64,000 nt of DNA from Vibrio cyclitrophicus (GCA_023206055.1 CP065366.1:1860001-1924000); one strand, 5' to 3'; counted from the stretch's first letter, positions 15,529 through 25,510 are shown. A program made the numbers and translations. The notes: generated by a model from the letters alone, not told the origin.

Positions 15529-16395
15529 TTAAACGGCCTGTATCTTCTGAATGCATGCTTCAGTTTGTGCTAAATATTCGCCACCAAATTGATTGCAGTG
15601 GTTAAGAAGATGGTACAAGTTGTAAATGTCTTTCCGATCAGTATAGCCAACGTCGAGTGGATTGACGCTCTGATAACCTTCATAAAACTCTTTTGGAAAC
15701 CCTTCAAACAATTCCGTTAATGCCAAGTCACATTCATGATCGCCCCAATAACAAGCAGGGTCGTAACAGATTGGCCCAAAGGCTGAATTTGCTACATTGC
15801 CATTCCAAAGATCCCCATGAAGCAAAGAAGGGCGAGGGTTGTGGCCAGCAAGACGCATATTCACCACATCAACGATGTCATCAATATCACCGAACTCGAT
15901 GCCTTTCTCTTTCAGTAGTTGCAGTTGGAAACCGATGCGTTGCTCAGAGAAAAAACGTCCCCATTTCTTATGCCAAGGGTTGGGTTGAAGTGTGCTGCCA
16001 ATATAGTTGTCTTGGTCACAACCAAACTCTTTTTGCTCGCCCCATTGATGAAGCTGCGCAAGCTGTACTCCGAAATCGAAACTGTTGTTGCCCGTCTCGA
16101 GCGGTTTGGTCGGCAAATAATTGAGAATAATGAACGAGCACTCTTTGGTTTTGCCAATAAGCACCAACTCGGGAACGTAGACGGTGGAGGTTTCTCTTAA
16201 CAAGCGTAAGTTCTCAGCTTCTATTTCAAACTTAGGTAAAAATTCTCGCTGATTCACTTTCACAAAGTAACGTTCATTACCATCGCTGATCATATAGCAA
16301 TCGTTAATGTCGCCACCAGAAACCTTGGTACGTTCAGTAATCTGAAAGTTAAATAGAAGAGTATCTGAAAGTTGTTGAGAAATGGCCTGCCACAT
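15529..16395 (-). CDS. Fructosamine kinase family protein
   Basis: A 288-residue aminoglycoside-phosphotransferase-like kinase of the fructosamine-3-kinase group (YniA in E. coli), which phosphorylates ketoamines on glycated proteins or small molecules. Key motifs are GGDINDCY (nucleotide-binding loop), YFVKVN (ATP lysine), LLHGDLWNGNV (catalytic HGD) and YDPACYWGDHECDLAL (metal-binding DP). Length and start fit the family. It forms a single gene; substrate specificity cannot be read from sequence. Confidence 0.9.
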   Translation of the reverse strand: MWQAISQQLSDTLLFNFQITERTKVSGGDINDCYMISDGNERYFVKVNQREFLPKFEIEAENLRLLRETSTVYVPELVLIGKTKECSFIILNYLPTKPLETGNNSFDFGVQLAQLHQWGEQKEFGCDQDNYIGSTLQPNPWHKKWGRFFSEQRIGFQLQLLKEKGIEFGDIDDIVDVVNMRLAGHNPRPSLLHGDLWNGNVANSAFGPICYDPACYWGDHECDLALTELFEGFPKEFYEGYQSVNPLDVGYTDRKDIYNLYHLLNHCNQFGGEYLAQTEACIQKIQAV

Positions 16396-16980
16396 AGGAA
16401 ATCCTCAAAGACTGAAAGTTAAAAAGATTGAAGGTTAGAAATACTGTTTGTTTAATAGCAATAGTTTAGGATAAATCTGAGCAATTTATAGACGCACTCG
16501 TCAATGTTCTTAGCTCTTCTTCATCTTACGCAGAATCAATTGGCCGAATTGTGAACTCGAACTGATTCAAGCTCTTTGAAATACAAACATAAATTGAAAA
16601 CCTGACGTGATGAAATAGTTTGGAACTGGTCTCACAATCGAAACGGTTTTGAACGCAACAAACTGGAAAAGTGATTTGAGCTTGTTATCGTCTAGCGACT
16701 AAATTAAATGAGCTTTTCGAGTTAGTTGAAAGGGCTATTGTTAACTGGCGCAATACTTTGCTTCAAAGTTTGTCTTACACTTTGTTGGCGTGAATTTACT
16801 TATGGCTCAAGTAGGCAGGTATACCACATAGCGCTATATCGATTTAAATTTAAGCTGAAATACTAACTAGGATCATTTTAATGCGGTTTTGGGCAATAAA
16901 GTGATGACAAATAGCTTCATTTACATAGTATTAGGAAAGTACGTATTAATCTGCTTTAGAGCTTAAAACGGAGAATTATT
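16396..16980. other. 585-bp AT-rich spacer
   Basis: The region separates the divergent kinase and DUF3802 genes. I see no open frame with a ribosome site, no RNA gene and no strong terminator. A sigma-54-like TGGCG...TTTGC at 16746-16762 has the wrong spacing (11). It may carry promoters for both neighbours or a small RNA that I cannot recognise. Confidence 0.4.
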
Positions 16981-17325
16981 GTGGTTGTAGAAACCGATGG
17001 CTATTTGGCTTTAATCGAGCACCTATCATTCAACCTTGATGTGTTTACCAATAGTAATGGTGATACTGGAAACGAAAGTGTCGAAGACATTGTTACCGAC
17101 ATGATTTCAACGAACATCATGGCTATTTTCGAACAAAACCCAGAGTTGCATTCGAGTGTTCGTTTTCAGCTTTTGAAAGAAGCCGATGCGGTAGTAGCGG
17201 ACCTTGGTGAAGTATTAGCGGGTGTGTGGGCTAAGAAAGCGACTAACGAACAAATTGTATTCCTTGATGAATACATCGCGTTAGTGAAGAACCTGTTTGA
17301 TACTGCTGTTGCTAAATACGACTAA
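16981..17325 (+). CDS. DUF3802 family protein
   Basis: A 114-residue acidic, helical, cytosolic-looking protein without Cys, signal peptide or membrane segment. It resembles the DUF3802 family of vibrios and relatives, of unknown function. The start is GTG at 16981 with GGAG 8 bases upstream. It stands alone, convergent with the NlpC/P60 gene. Confidence 0.7.
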   Translation: MVVETDGYLALIEHLSFNLDVFTNSNGDTGNESVEDIVTDMISTNIMAIFEQNPELHSSVRFQLLKEADAVVADLGEVLAGVWAKKATNEQIVFLDEYIALVKNLFDTAVAKYD

Positions 17326-17433
17326 CGGTTTATTTGCCCATTTATTGTCGTAATTAGTTAGGATAAATAACTACGGGCGTTTAAGTCGTATCTTTCTAGA
17401 GTTACCTCGCTCAGCGGTTTATCTTTCGAACCG

Positions 17434-17919
17434 CTATAAACGCCTAAAATGCCAAAACTTGGAAGCCCAATAAGGGTTATCTAACCTAGAAATAATGACA
17501 CCTTTTGATGTCGAGGCATGTAGAAATTGGTTGTTTCCTAAGTAAACGCCAACGTGTCGCACCGTCATCGAAGTCTTGAAAAACACCAAGTCACCGCTTG
17601 TTGCCTGCCCATACGCGATTTCTTTCCCCTTTTTACTCTGGTCTTTTGTCGTTCTTGGTAAGGCTTGTTGAGTCGCATTTTGCACGGCAATTTGAACAAA
17701 AGCGGAGCAATCTATCCCTCTAAATGAGGTACCGCCGAAATGGTACGGCACACCTTTCCATTGTTCATACACACTCATATAGGCGTTTGTAGTCAATTGT
17801 TCTGACCTTGATAAAGGTTTCTGTGCGGTTTGACTAAGCTGAGAAGGCGATGGTGACGAGCTACAAGCAGCCAATGTTGCTAAAGTTATTGTAACTACAG
17901 CCGTTTTTCTGATTTTCAT
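17434..17919 (-). CDS. NlpC/P60 family lipoprotein peptidase
   Basis: A 161-residue outer-membrane or periplasmic cell-wall hydrolase. Its lipoprotein signal ends LATLAAC (Cys19), followed by a Ser-rich linker. The NlpC/P60 domain has the catalytic Cys in GIDCSAFVQ, the His in RHVGVYLG and a third polar residue at LHAST, as in Spr/MepS-like endopeptidases that cut peptidoglycan cross-links. The ATG at 17919 is chosen because it begins a classical signal peptide and has GAAGAG upstream; the frame extends six codons further. Confidence 0.88.
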   Translation of the reverse strand: MKIRKTAVVTITLATLAACSSSPSPSQLSQTAQKPLSRSEQLTTNAYMSVYEQWKGVPYHFGGTSFRGIDCSAFVQIAVQNATQQALPRTTKDQSKKGKEIAYGQATSGDLVFFKTSMTVRHVGVYLGNNQFLHASTSKGVIISRLDNPYWASKFWHFRRL

Positions 17920-18023
17920 ATGTAACTCTTCTGACAAAAAACTGAAATAAAAACGTCATCAAGGACTTCTAGTATACGGACTAACTTAAGGATATCTCTT
18001 TTCTTAGTCAAACTGGATTTCAC

Positions 18024-20069
18024 ATGCCCGACACAAATTTATCAACAAAACCCTCACGTTATACATTCTCGCTCATTCAAACTGTCACTGCTGTATTTAT
18101 TTCCATTCTTTTACTTGTTAGTTTTTTATCAATGGTTAGTATTCGGGGCGTTGAACGGGTAGGTGGACACTTTGACGCACTCTCAGAACAAGCCTTACCC
18201 CTTGCTCTGCACAACGCCGAATTAACGCAAAGCGTATTAGAACAAGTAAAACTTCTCACATACAGCACCCAATCAACCGACTTAGATACACTGAATGCTA
18301 CAAGGGGCTCAATTGACCAACTCGCGACAGAGAGTAATAGCACGCTAGAGGAACTTCTTTTTATCTCCCAGTCTTTTCCTGATGCGATCTCTTTAGAGCA
18401 ACAACAAAACCTTATCGATGACATGGCACAACTACAAGCCATGACCAACATGGTACTACTAGCGCAGATTGAGATTCAAAGTAAGCAAAATCTAATCGAC
18501 AGCAAAATGGGCGAGTTCCGCTATGGCGTTGGATCTATTGGACCAGAAATGAATCGAATTAGCTCATTCTTGGTTGAAGGCAACCCGGAAGCGAGCGATG
18601 CAGCGAACCGATTTACATCCAGTGCGTCTGCTATGGCAAACACCTTCTTAATGTTGATGATGCAATCTGACCTTAATAAAGCACAAGACGAATATCGTCA
18701 ATTGAGAAACCGAATTGCAGGCCTTAACTTAGCTTACAGTGATTTTTCCGATTGGCATCCAGACATAGCTGAGTTCGCGAGCTTGACGGCGCCTTACGAG
18801 ATGGTGAAAGAGGGCTTTACCGAAGAGGGCGTAATTAAACAAATCCTCTTGAAACTCGAACTGGTTCAGCAGCAAGAGCAGAACCTAACGCAAGTCATCA
18901 CCTTAGCGAACACCGTCATCAGTACACTGAATCAGTTGTCTTCTACCGCTTCCCACTTGATTGATGAAAGTGAATTGGTTGTAAATCAAACCATCACCAA
19001 TATTGATCGTGTGTTGTTTATCAGCGGGCTAGTGATTGCCATAATCATTGTGATTTCATGGTTCGTGTTACGTCGTTGGATGAATAAAGGGCTTAAAAAC
19101 ATTACTCAACAGTTGAGTTCACTGGCAGATCATGACTTCTCTAAACAGAGCGAATTGCTTGGGCCGCTAGAGCTGCAAGTTATTACTTCAAAACTCAATA
19201 CGGTCGTTGATTCCACAGCTGATTCGGTTCGTTTGGTCACGCGCAACTGTGAAACGCTTTACCAAACCGCTGAAGTAAGCCACGACGCTGCAGAGCAAAC
19301 CAATTCGAGCTTGAACGAACAGAACGAATCACTTCAGAATATGATTACCACGATTACTGAACTGGAAGCTTCCATTGGTGAGATTGCTCGTATCTCTAAT
19401 GCATCAAACGACGATGCGCAAATAGCAGAAGATGAGTCAGTGAATGGCAGCCAAGTGGTTGGTCTTAACCAGCAACGATTACAAGCGCTTGAGCATTCGC
19501 TTAGCATGAACGAAGAGTCGATGGCTGACTTGGATGGTCGAGTGAAACAGATTCGTGAAATGGTCGACATGATCAGTGGTATTGCTGAAAACACCAACTT
19601 ATTGGCACTGAACGCTGCAATAGAAGCGGCGAGAGCAGGTGAACAAGGTCGAGGCTTTGCGGTTGTTGCCGACGAAGTGCGTAAATTGGCGAGCGGCACA
19701 TCCCAGCAAACCACCAATATTCGCAACATGATGAATGAGCTTGTCACGGCAGCTGATCGCTCGCGCGCTTCTGTAACGGAATCGAGAAGCGAAATGGCCA
19801 ATGCACTGGAAACCAGTGGCGATGTAAGACAGGCCTTCGAGAAAATCGAATTCGCGGTTAGCCAGATCAAAGGGCGGGTTGAACAAATCATGGTGGCTAC
19901 CGAACAGCAAGCTCGTGCAACTGTCGATGTAACGCATTCAATCACCCGAGTATCTGAGCAAGGTGAGAATACTAAGCTGCAACTTGAATCTATGATCGAG
20001 AGTTCAGAACAAGTCGGAGAGATAGCAGGGCACCAACAAGCTATGCTCCACAAATACGTACTGAAATAA
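18024..20069 (+). CDS. Methyl-accepting chemotaxis protein
   Basis: A 681-residue transmembrane chemoreceptor. TM1 lies at about residues 14-38 and TM2 at about 328-349 (LFISGLVIAIIIVISWFVL). Between them is a mostly helical periplasmic sensor of nearly 290 residues, large enough for a helical bimodular type; the ligand is unknown. A HAMP region follows, then the signalling domain with the conserved hairpin tip IAENTNLLALNAAIEAARAGEQGRGFAVVADEVRKLA. It lacks a C-terminal CheR-binding pentapeptide. It is a single gene followed by a strong terminator. Confidence 0.93.
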   Translation: MPDTNLSTKPSRYTFSLIQTVTAVFISILLLVSFLSMVSIRGVERVGGHFDALSEQALPLALHNAELTQSVLEQVKLLTYSTQSTDLDTLNATRGSIDQLATESNSTLEELLFISQSFPDAISLEQQQNLIDDMAQLQAMTNMVLLAQIEIQSKQNLIDSKMGEFRYGVGSIGPEMNRISSFLVEGNPEASDAANRFTSSASAMANTFLMLMMQSDLNKAQDEYRQLRNRIAGLNLAYSDFSDWHPDIAEFASLTAPYEMVKEGFTEEGVIKQILLKLELVQQQEQNLTQVITLANTVISTLNQLSSTASHLIDESELVVNQTITNIDRVLFISGLVIAIIIVISWFVLRRWMNKGLKNITQQLSSLADHDFSKQSELLGPLELQVITSKLNTVVDSTADSVRLVTRNCETLYQTAEVSHDAAEQTNSSLNEQNESLQNMITTITELEASIGEIARISNASNDDAQIAEDESVNGSQVVGLNQQRLQALEHSLSMNEESMADLDGRVKQIREMVDMISGIAENTNLLALNAAIEAARAGEQGRGFAVVADEVRKLASGTSQQTTNIRNMMNELVTAADRSRASVTESRSEMANALETSGDVRQAFEKIEFAVSQIKGRVEQIMVATEQQARATVDVTHSITRVSEQGENTKLQLESMIESSEQVGEIAGHQQAMLHKYVLK

Positions 20070-20142
20070 ACGACCGTGCTGAGTTAAGCCTGAAAGCACA
20101 AGAGTAGAAGCATTAGCTGCTCTTACCGTTATATCGATACAG

Positions 20143-20180
20143 AAACGCCCTTAAGTTCTCACAAGAATCTAAGGGCGTTT
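20143..20180 (+). terminator. Terminator after chemoreceptor gene
   Basis: AAACGCCCTTA (20143-20153) pairs with TAAGGGCGTTT (20170-20180), followed by T-rich sequence. Confidence 0.85.
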
Positions 20181-20240
20181 TGTTTTCGGATTAAGATAAA
20201 TTCAGCTCAATATAAGTTTGAGAATCAACTCAATTCGAAC

Positions 20241-21044
20241 CTAGTCTTTCGTTGTCGGGAATCGTACAAATGGCTGACGCAGCATCAAATCCAACCGTTG
20301 CTCTTTACCATCTTGAATCTCTGGAACGCCAATTTGAACGTTATCGTGGCCAAGCTTTGGTTGAGCGCGGTAAGTCTTAAACCAGATGTCCCACACAGAT
20401 AAAAAGAAACCAAAGTTTGAATGGGTTTCTTTCACAATGACCGAGTGATGAACACGGTGCATATCTGGTGTCACAATCACTTTTCTCAATCGCTTGTCGA
20501 ACCATAGTGAAAGACGTGCATTGCTGTGGTTAAACATTGCACTGGCATTAAGAACAATTTCAAAGATCACAACAGCAGTGACAGGCACACCAAGCGCGAT
20601 CACTAAACTCACTTTGATAAGCATTGAAAGAATCATCTCAATAGGATGAAAGCGCGTTCCGGTTGTGACATCGATATCTAGGTCCGCATGGTGAACTCGA
20701 TGTAGCTTCCACAGCCAAGGAACACGGTGGAACACCAAGTGTTGCAGGTAAATGGCACAATCCAAGAGCAATACACAAATCAGAATGGTGAGTTCTTTCG
20801 GAAGTGACAGGGTATTGAACAAACCCCATTGGTTGTCTTGTGCGATGACCGCCGCTTGGAATGCAGCAATAGGAATGAGAGTGGCCAATAGAAAGCTGTT
20901 CAAAGCAACCAGCGCAAAGTTGTTTCCCCAGCGAAACCATTTGCTTTGGGTTAGTGTTTTACGTGGGAAACGGTATTCCCAAAGCGCACACAATCCAAAA
21001 ACGACAATAAAACAAACAAGGCGAAGCAGGGATGGGGCTTGCAT
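20241..21044 (-). CDS. Sterol desaturase/fatty-acid hydroxylase family protein
   Basis: A 267-residue integral membrane protein of the di-iron fatty-acid-hydroxylase superfamily. It has several hydrophobic segments and the histidine clusters HLVFH, LHRVHHAD, FHPIE, FNHSN and MHRVHHS that bind the two irons. Members hydroxylate or desaturate lipids, but the substrate of this bacterial group is generally unknown. The ATG at 21044 has AAGGA 7 bases upstream; an earlier ATG at 21062 lacks a ribosome site. It is divergent from the DTW gene with a 74-base gap. Confidence 0.87.
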   Translation of the reverse strand: MQAPSLLRLVCFIVVFGLCALWEYRFPRKTLTQSKWFRWGNNFALVALNSFLLATLIPIAAFQAAVIAQDNQWGLFNTLSLPKELTILICVLLLDCAIYLQHLVFHRVPWLWKLHRVHHADLDIDVTTGTRFHPIEMILSMLIKVSLVIALGVPVTAVVIFEIVLNASAMFNHSNARLSLWFDKRLRKVIVTPDMHRVHHSVIVKETHSNFGFFLSVWDIWFKTYRAQPKLGHDNVQIGVPEIQDGKEQRLDLMLRQPFVRFPTTKD

Positions 21045-21118
21045 GGGAATTCCTTCTATCATTCTAGGGACACTGTAAGTACAATCGTGCCACTTTTCTA
21101 GATTTATCGTTATTGTCC

Positions 21119-21859
21119 ATGAGAATCCACGCTTTTCACCGTTTATATCAACACCGTTTGTCTCTTTCTACCAAGCCGTTTAACGCGCGCGGGTGTAAAG
21201 TGGTTCGATGTGAGTTCTGTAAAATCAAACAAGACAGTTGTATCTGTAAGCATCAACCAGACGTCAATACGAACATCGCGACCATGTTGATCTTATCGGA
21301 CAACGAAATACTCAAGCCAAGTAATACCGGCCGTTTAATCCTTGATACCGTTAAAGACAGCTATGCCTACCTTTGGCACCGCACTGAACCGAATCAAGAG
21401 ATGCTTGATGTGCTAAAAGACGATAAATATCAGCCAGTCGTGGTCTTTCCTGAAGATTATACCGATGACAAATCGCGCGTGGTTGCAGACCTTGGTGAAA
21501 TGCGAGATTCGAACAAGACGTTGCTGCTGATCTTTATTGATGGCAGTTGGCGTGAAGCGCGACGTATTTTCCGTCGTTCAGAGTATCTGCAAGACTTACC
21601 GGTGTTGTCGATTGAACCAGAATCGGTTTCCCAATACATGATGCGTAAGTCAGACAACGAACAACATCTTTCGACTGCAGAAGTAGCGAGCTTGGTTTTG
21701 AAACAGGCAGGTGAAGAGCAGGGCGCAAAGACTTTACAGCTGTGGTTTGAAACATTTCGCGAAAGCTACATGCTAAGTAAGACGCGTTATAAGTCCGATC
21801 CAACCAAACCAAGCCTGAACGCTTTCATAGAGCACACTAAAAATGAGACGTCACTCTAA
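21119..21859 (+). CDS. DTW-domain protein (tRNA acp3U transferase family)
   Basis: A 246-residue protein of the DTW/YfiP family, whose characterised members (TapT, TuaA) transfer a 3-amino-3-carboxypropyl group from S-adenosylmethionine to uridine in tRNA. The N-terminal zinc-type cluster CEFCKIKQDSCICKH is present. The name motif appears as DGSWREARRIFRRS, with Ser in place of Thr. The later SxxE and LW motifs are also visible. The ATG at 21119 is preferred to a TTG at 21113; no good ribosome site is seen for either. Modification position in this organism is not known. Confidence 0.82.
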   Translation: MRIHAFHRLYQHRLSLSTKPFNARGCKVVRCEFCKIKQDSCICKHQPDVNTNIATMLILSDNEILKPSNTGRLILDTVKDSYAYLWHRTEPNQEMLDVLKDDKYQPVVVFPEDYTDDKSRVVADLGEMRDSNKTLLLIFIDGSWREARRIFRRSEYLQDLPVLSIEPESVSQYMMRKSDNEQHLSTAEVASLVLKQAGEEQGAKTLQLWFETFRESYMLSKTRYKSDPTKPSLNAFIEHTKNETSL

Positions 21860-22022
21860 CCTTTAACCGCTTTGTGCTGACTTGTTGTTCAAACAGATTC
21901 GAACACGAGATAAGTTTGTTATCTATCACGGTTTGTAGGGGGAGTGTTATGGATAATGCTTCCTAGATGTTTAATTTAAAAAATTTATTTGCCCGAATTT
22001 AGGGAAAAATTGGAGAGATTTC

Positions 22023-22931
22023 ATGTATTACGGCTTCGATGTTGGCGGCACAAAAATTGAATTTGGTGCGTTCAATGAAAAACTTGAGCGAGTAGCAACA
22101 GAACGCGTACCAACGCCTACTGAAGATTATCAACTGCTACTGGATACCATTGCCGGTTTGGTGAAGAAGTACGACAGCGAATTTTCTTGCGAAGGTAAAA
22201 TTGGTCTTGGTCTTCCTGGTATGGAAGATGCTGACGACGGTACAATGCTGGTTGTTAACGTGCCAGCTTCAACGGGGAAACCACTACGTAAAGACCTAGA
22301 AGCGCTTATTGGTCGTAGTGTAAAAATTGAAAATGATGCGAACTGTTTTGCGCTTTCAGAAGCGTGGGATGACGAGCTGAAAGACGAACCATCAGTAGCA
22401 GGCCTAATTCTAGGCACTGGTTTTGGTGGCGGTTTAGTTTACGAAGGCAAAGTTTTCTCTGGTCGTAACCACGTTGCAGGTGAACTGGGCCATATGCGTC
22501 TTCCTATTGATGCTTGGTTCCACCTTGGCGACAACGCACCGCTACTCGGTTGTGGTTGTGGCAAAAAAGGTTGTCTAGACAGCTACCTATCAGGTCGTGG
22601 CTTTGAATTGATTTACGAGCACTACTTCGGTGAGAAGAAGAAAGCAATCGAGATCATTCAAGCGTACAACGAAGGTGAAGCAAAAGCGGCTGAGCACGTG
22701 GATCGTTTCATGGAGCTATTGGCTATCTGTTTCGCGAACCTGTTTACCGGTCTTGACCCACACGTAGTTGCATTGGGCGGCGGTCTTTCAAACTTCGAAC
22801 TTATCTACGAAGAGATGCCAAAACGTATCCCTAAATACCTACTGTCTGTAGCGAAGTGCCCTAAGATCATCAAAGCGAAGCACGGTGATTCGGGCGGCGT
22901 TCGTGGTGCTGCATTCCTTAACATTAAGTAA
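22023..22931 (+). CDS. nagK: N-acetylglucosamine kinase
   Basis: A 302-residue ROK-family sugar kinase. Motifs are GFDVGGTKIEFG (phosphate 1), GLPGMEDADDG, ENDANCFALSEAW with the catalytic Asp, GTGFGGGLVYEGKVFSGRNHVAGELGHM with the ROK zinc His, and the cysteine cluster GCGCGKKGCLDSYLSG. It phosphorylates GlcNAc released from chitin or cell-wall recycling; vibrios are chitin users. GGAG lies 8 bases before the ATG. It is a single gene followed by a terminator. Confidence 0.94.
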   Translation: MYYGFDVGGTKIEFGAFNEKLERVATERVPTPTEDYQLLLDTIAGLVKKYDSEFSCEGKIGLGLPGMEDADDGTMLVVNVPASTGKPLRKDLEALIGRSVKIENDANCFALSEAWDDELKDEPSVAGLILGTGFGGGLVYEGKVFSGRNHVAGELGHMRLPIDAWFHLGDNAPLLGCGCGKKGCLDSYLSGRGFELIYEHYFGEKKKAIEIIQAYNEGEAKAAEHVDRFMELLAICFANLFTGLDPHVVALGGGLSNFELIYEEMPKRIPKYLLSVAKCPKIIKAKHGDSGGVRGAAFLNIK

Positions 22932-22981
22932 TCGTCACTTAAGTTAAGCTAGTTAAGGTTAGATAGTTAAAAAGCACAAAT

Positions 22982-23020
22982 AAAAATGCCGCAATCTCGA
23001 AAGAGGTTGCGGCATTTTTT
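22982..23020 (+). terminator. Terminator after nagK
   Basis: AAAAATGCCGCAA (22982-22994) pairs with TTGCGGCATTTTT (23007-23019), with T residues continuing. Confidence 0.9.
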
Positions 23021-23123
23021 ATTGTTCAGTGTTTTCGTTTCTTTAGATCTAAGAGCTTAGAGCTTAACTACAAGCGAAAAGCTAGAGTCTAGAAGCTAAA
23101 TATCAAGAAAAGAGCCAGAGGGC

Positions 23124-23390
23124 TTACTTCTTCTTTTTACCAACACCAAGGTTGTCTTTTTGCTTCAACGTAAGCTTAGTAAAGCCAAGCTTGCGGAAGT
23201 AGTTGTCTTGGTAGTTGCGAACCGCTTTAGTATCAGAAATCAACTCAAGCTGTTGCTCAGTTTTTAGATACTCAGAGATGTCGATGCCTTCAGCTGCAGC
23301 AACAGCTTCTTGGATCGTGCGGTGTTCTTGTTTTGAAAACAGTAACTCTTTGTCTTCGTCTTTGTAAGTGTACAGAATGGTACGAGCCAT
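23124..23390 (-). CDS. DUF2960 family small protein
   Basis: An 88-residue basic protein ending in KKKK, starting MARTILYTYKDEDKELLFSKQEH. It resembles the DUF2960 family of vibrios, function unknown. The ATG at 23390 has GGAG 6 bases upstream and gives the usual N-terminus; four codons further upstream are probably not translated. There are no membrane segments or metal motifs. It is a single gene. Confidence 0.72.
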   Translation of the reverse strand: MARTILYTYKDEDKELLFSKQEHRTIQEAVAAAEGIDISEYLKTEQQLELISDTKAVRNYQDNYFRKLGFTKLTLKQKDNLGVGKKKK

Positions 23391-23561
23391 GGTGCTCTCC
23401 AATAGAATTATTACTTTGCGCGCACTCTACATAAAAACCGTACGTGGCTCAAGGTAATGGTAAGAAATCTTAAGATTATCGTTCTAAACGTTTAGCGTAA
23501 TTTAAGCTATTTGTCTTTTAGGAAACGAACAGGTTGTTTTTCACGAAACGAAAAGAACAAA

Positions 23562-23598
23562 AAGCCCCTTAACATCGAAAGCTCGATAGAAGGGGCTT
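23562..23598 (-). terminator. Terminator of the tup-mob operon
   Basis: AAGCCCCTT (23562-23570) pairs with AAGGGGCTT (23590-23598), with an inner ATCGA/TCGAT pairing. On the minus strand it is followed by TTTTGTTC, and it lies about 95 bases past the mobB/moeA stop. Confidence 0.85.
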
Positions 23599-23623
23599 CG
23601 TCTATGTCTTGGCGAAGATCTTC

Positions 23624-23679
23624 CAAATCAATTAAAAAGCTTCTAAGTCAATTAAAAAGCTGCTAAGTCAATTTAGTTG
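23624..23679. repeat. 20-bp tandem repeats after mobB/moeA
   Basis: Two units of the form CTAAGTCAATTAAAAAGCTK plus a partial third lie between the terminator and the mobB/moeA stop codon. This looks like a slippage repeat. Confidence 0.7.
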
Positions 23680-23692
23680 TTTGAGCTTTGAA

Positions 23693-25510
23693 TCAAACGC
23701 GACCTTGCAGAGGAATGATCGTCACTGTCTCGCCAACTTTCACAGTATCAACCGCTGGAGAGATTTCGATTAAGCAGTTCGCTTCGCTCATTGAACGCAG
23801 AATACCTGAACCTTGCTTGCCCGTTGTTTTCACTTCAAGCACGCCTGATTCATTCATCGAGAACACTCCACGGCTAAATTCAGTACGGCCTTGGCGTGAG
23901 CGCAGTTGTTCAGTTGCTACAGCATTAGCTTTCACTGGCGTCCAGTTCGTTTGACCTTGAAGCTTGCGGATCGCTGGCTCAACAAAGTTAATGAACGACA
24001 CCATTACTGCAACTGGATTACCCGGCAGACCAAAGAACGGTTTGTTTTCAATTTTACCGTAAGCCAATGGGCGACCTGGACGCATGTTGATACGCCAGAA
24101 GTTGATTTCACCCAGCTTATCTAATGCCAGTTTAATGTAGTCAGCATCACCAACAGACACACCGCCAGACGTTAGCACCATGTCGGTCTCTAACGACGCA
24201 GCATGAAGTACATCCATCATCTTTTGTTCGTCATCTTCAATGATGCCGTAGTCAACGATGTCACAACCTAGCTTCTGAAGCATACCGATAATAGTAAAGC
24301 GGTTTGAATCGTAGATAGAGTTTGGTTTTTGCTCGCTGCCCGGTGCTTGAACTTCATCACCCGTAGAGAACACACCGACTTTTACTTTACGTAGAACAGG
24401 GCAGCTACCAAAACCCAATGACGCCATCATGCCCATTTCTGGTGCTTCGATTCGTGTGCCTCGCGTAAAGACAGGTTGGCCGATTTCTAAATCTTCACCC
24501 GCCATACGGACATTTTGTCCAACTAAGATTTTCGCGTCAGGGAAGCTAACCTTGCCACCTTCTTGAACAGCTTGCTCACGCATCACAACAACATCAACGC
24601 CTTCTGGCATTGGCGCACCTGTCATGATCTTAACAGCTTCACCTTGTTGAACGGTTTTGTCGTAGCTGTGGCCAGCCATAACTTCAGCAACCAATTGGTA
24701 GCAGCCCAATTCTAGATCTTCACTACGAATCGCATAACCGTCCATTGCAGAGTTGGTATTCTGAGGCACATTGATTGGTGAAATCACATCTTCAGCCAAT
24801 ACGCGACCGTAGCCTTTTTCTAACGCCACTGATTCTGTGAGAACCAACGCGTCAATGCTATCAACAATCTTTTGCTGACCTTGAGTAACGGTTAAACCTG
24901 CAGGAGAGAACGAATCACAACAAACAGCTGGAGCTACGTCTTTTGAAGGTGAGCATGAGACTGCTTTGCCTGTTGCAGAGGCAAGGTCGAATGACTGAGC
25001 ATACTCGATGATGAAATCACGAATCGCTTCTAAGTCGCTGATCGCCATTTGAGGCAAGTCAGATTCAACGTGGCTGTCTGCCGCGATAGCAATAATGTTG
25101 TTATCGTTCGGATACAACCAAGGTTTACCCACTTCATCTCTGTGCAATTCAATTTTAGGGAAAGCGATGTTCTTACAGCCTTCAACCAAAATCAGGTCAA
25201 GCGTGTTGGTATCAAAGCTAGTCAGCAGGTAATCGAAGTCTGCTTCGGCTTCTGGCGTCTCTGTCATCATCACGTGACGGTTGCGAGAAGCGATCAACAT
25301 CTGGTTCGCGCCCGCTTTACGTAAGCGGTAACTGTCTTTACCCGGCTTATCGACATCAAAATCGTGGTGAGCATGTTTTAATACGCCAACTTTTAAACCC
25401 GCATCAGTTAATAAAGGAAGCAGGGCTTCAAGTACGGTCGTTTTACCTGTACCGCTGTAAGCAGCAAAGCCCAATAAAGGAAGGTTAGGACGTTGTTTAG
25501 AATCTTTCAT
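23693..25510 (-). CDS. MobB-MoeA fusion protein, molybdenum cofactor synthesis
   Basis: A 605-residue fusion. Residues 1 to about 172 are MobB, a GTP-binding adaptor for guanine dinucleotide cofactor synthesis (P-loop FAAYSGTGKTTVLEALL, KHAHHDFDVDKPGKDSYRLRKAGA). After a linker of some 35 residues, residues from about 208 are MoeA, which inserts molybdate into adenylated molybdopterin (NTNSAMDGYAIRSEDL, GVFSTGDEV, DSNRFTIIGML, TSGGVSVGDADY, FGLPGNPVAVMVSF). Fusion of these domains is recorded in vibrios. The gene overlaps mobA by one base and closes the tungstate operon. Confidence 0.92.
   Translation of the reverse strand: MKDSKQRPNLPLLGFAAYSGTGKTTVLEALLPLLTDAGLKVGVLKHAHHDFDVDKPGKDSYRLRKAGANQMLIASRNRHVMMTETPEAEADFDYLLTSFDTNTLDLILVEGCKNIAFPKIELHRDEVGKPWLYPNDNNIIAIAADSHVESDLPQMAISDLEAIRDFIIEYAQSFDLASATGKAVSCSPSKDVAPAVCCDSFSPAGLTVTQGQQKIVDSIDALVLTESVALEKGYGRVLAEDVISPINVPQNTNSAMDGYAIRSEDLELGCYQLVAEVMAGHSYDKTVQQGEAVKIMTGAPMPEGVDVVVMREQAVQEGGKVSFPDAKILVGQNVRMAGEDLEIGQPVFTRGTRIEAPEMGMMASLGFGSCPVLRKVKVGVFSTGDEVQAPGSEQKPNSIYDSNRFTIIGMLQKLGCDIVDYGIIEDDEQKMMDVLHAASLETDMVLTSGGVSVGDADYIKLALDKLGEINFWRINMRPGRPLAYGKIENKPFFGLPGNPVAVMVSFINFVEPAIRKLQGQTNWTPVKANAVATEQLRSRQGRTEFSRGVFSMNESGVLEVKTTGKQGSGILRSMSEANCLIEISPAVDTVKVGETVTIIPLQGRV

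Noticed and set aside
16746..16762. Sigma-54-like TGGCG...TTTGC before the DUF3802 gene
   Set aside because: Spacing between GG and GC is 11, not 10, and it lies more than 200 bases before the gene.
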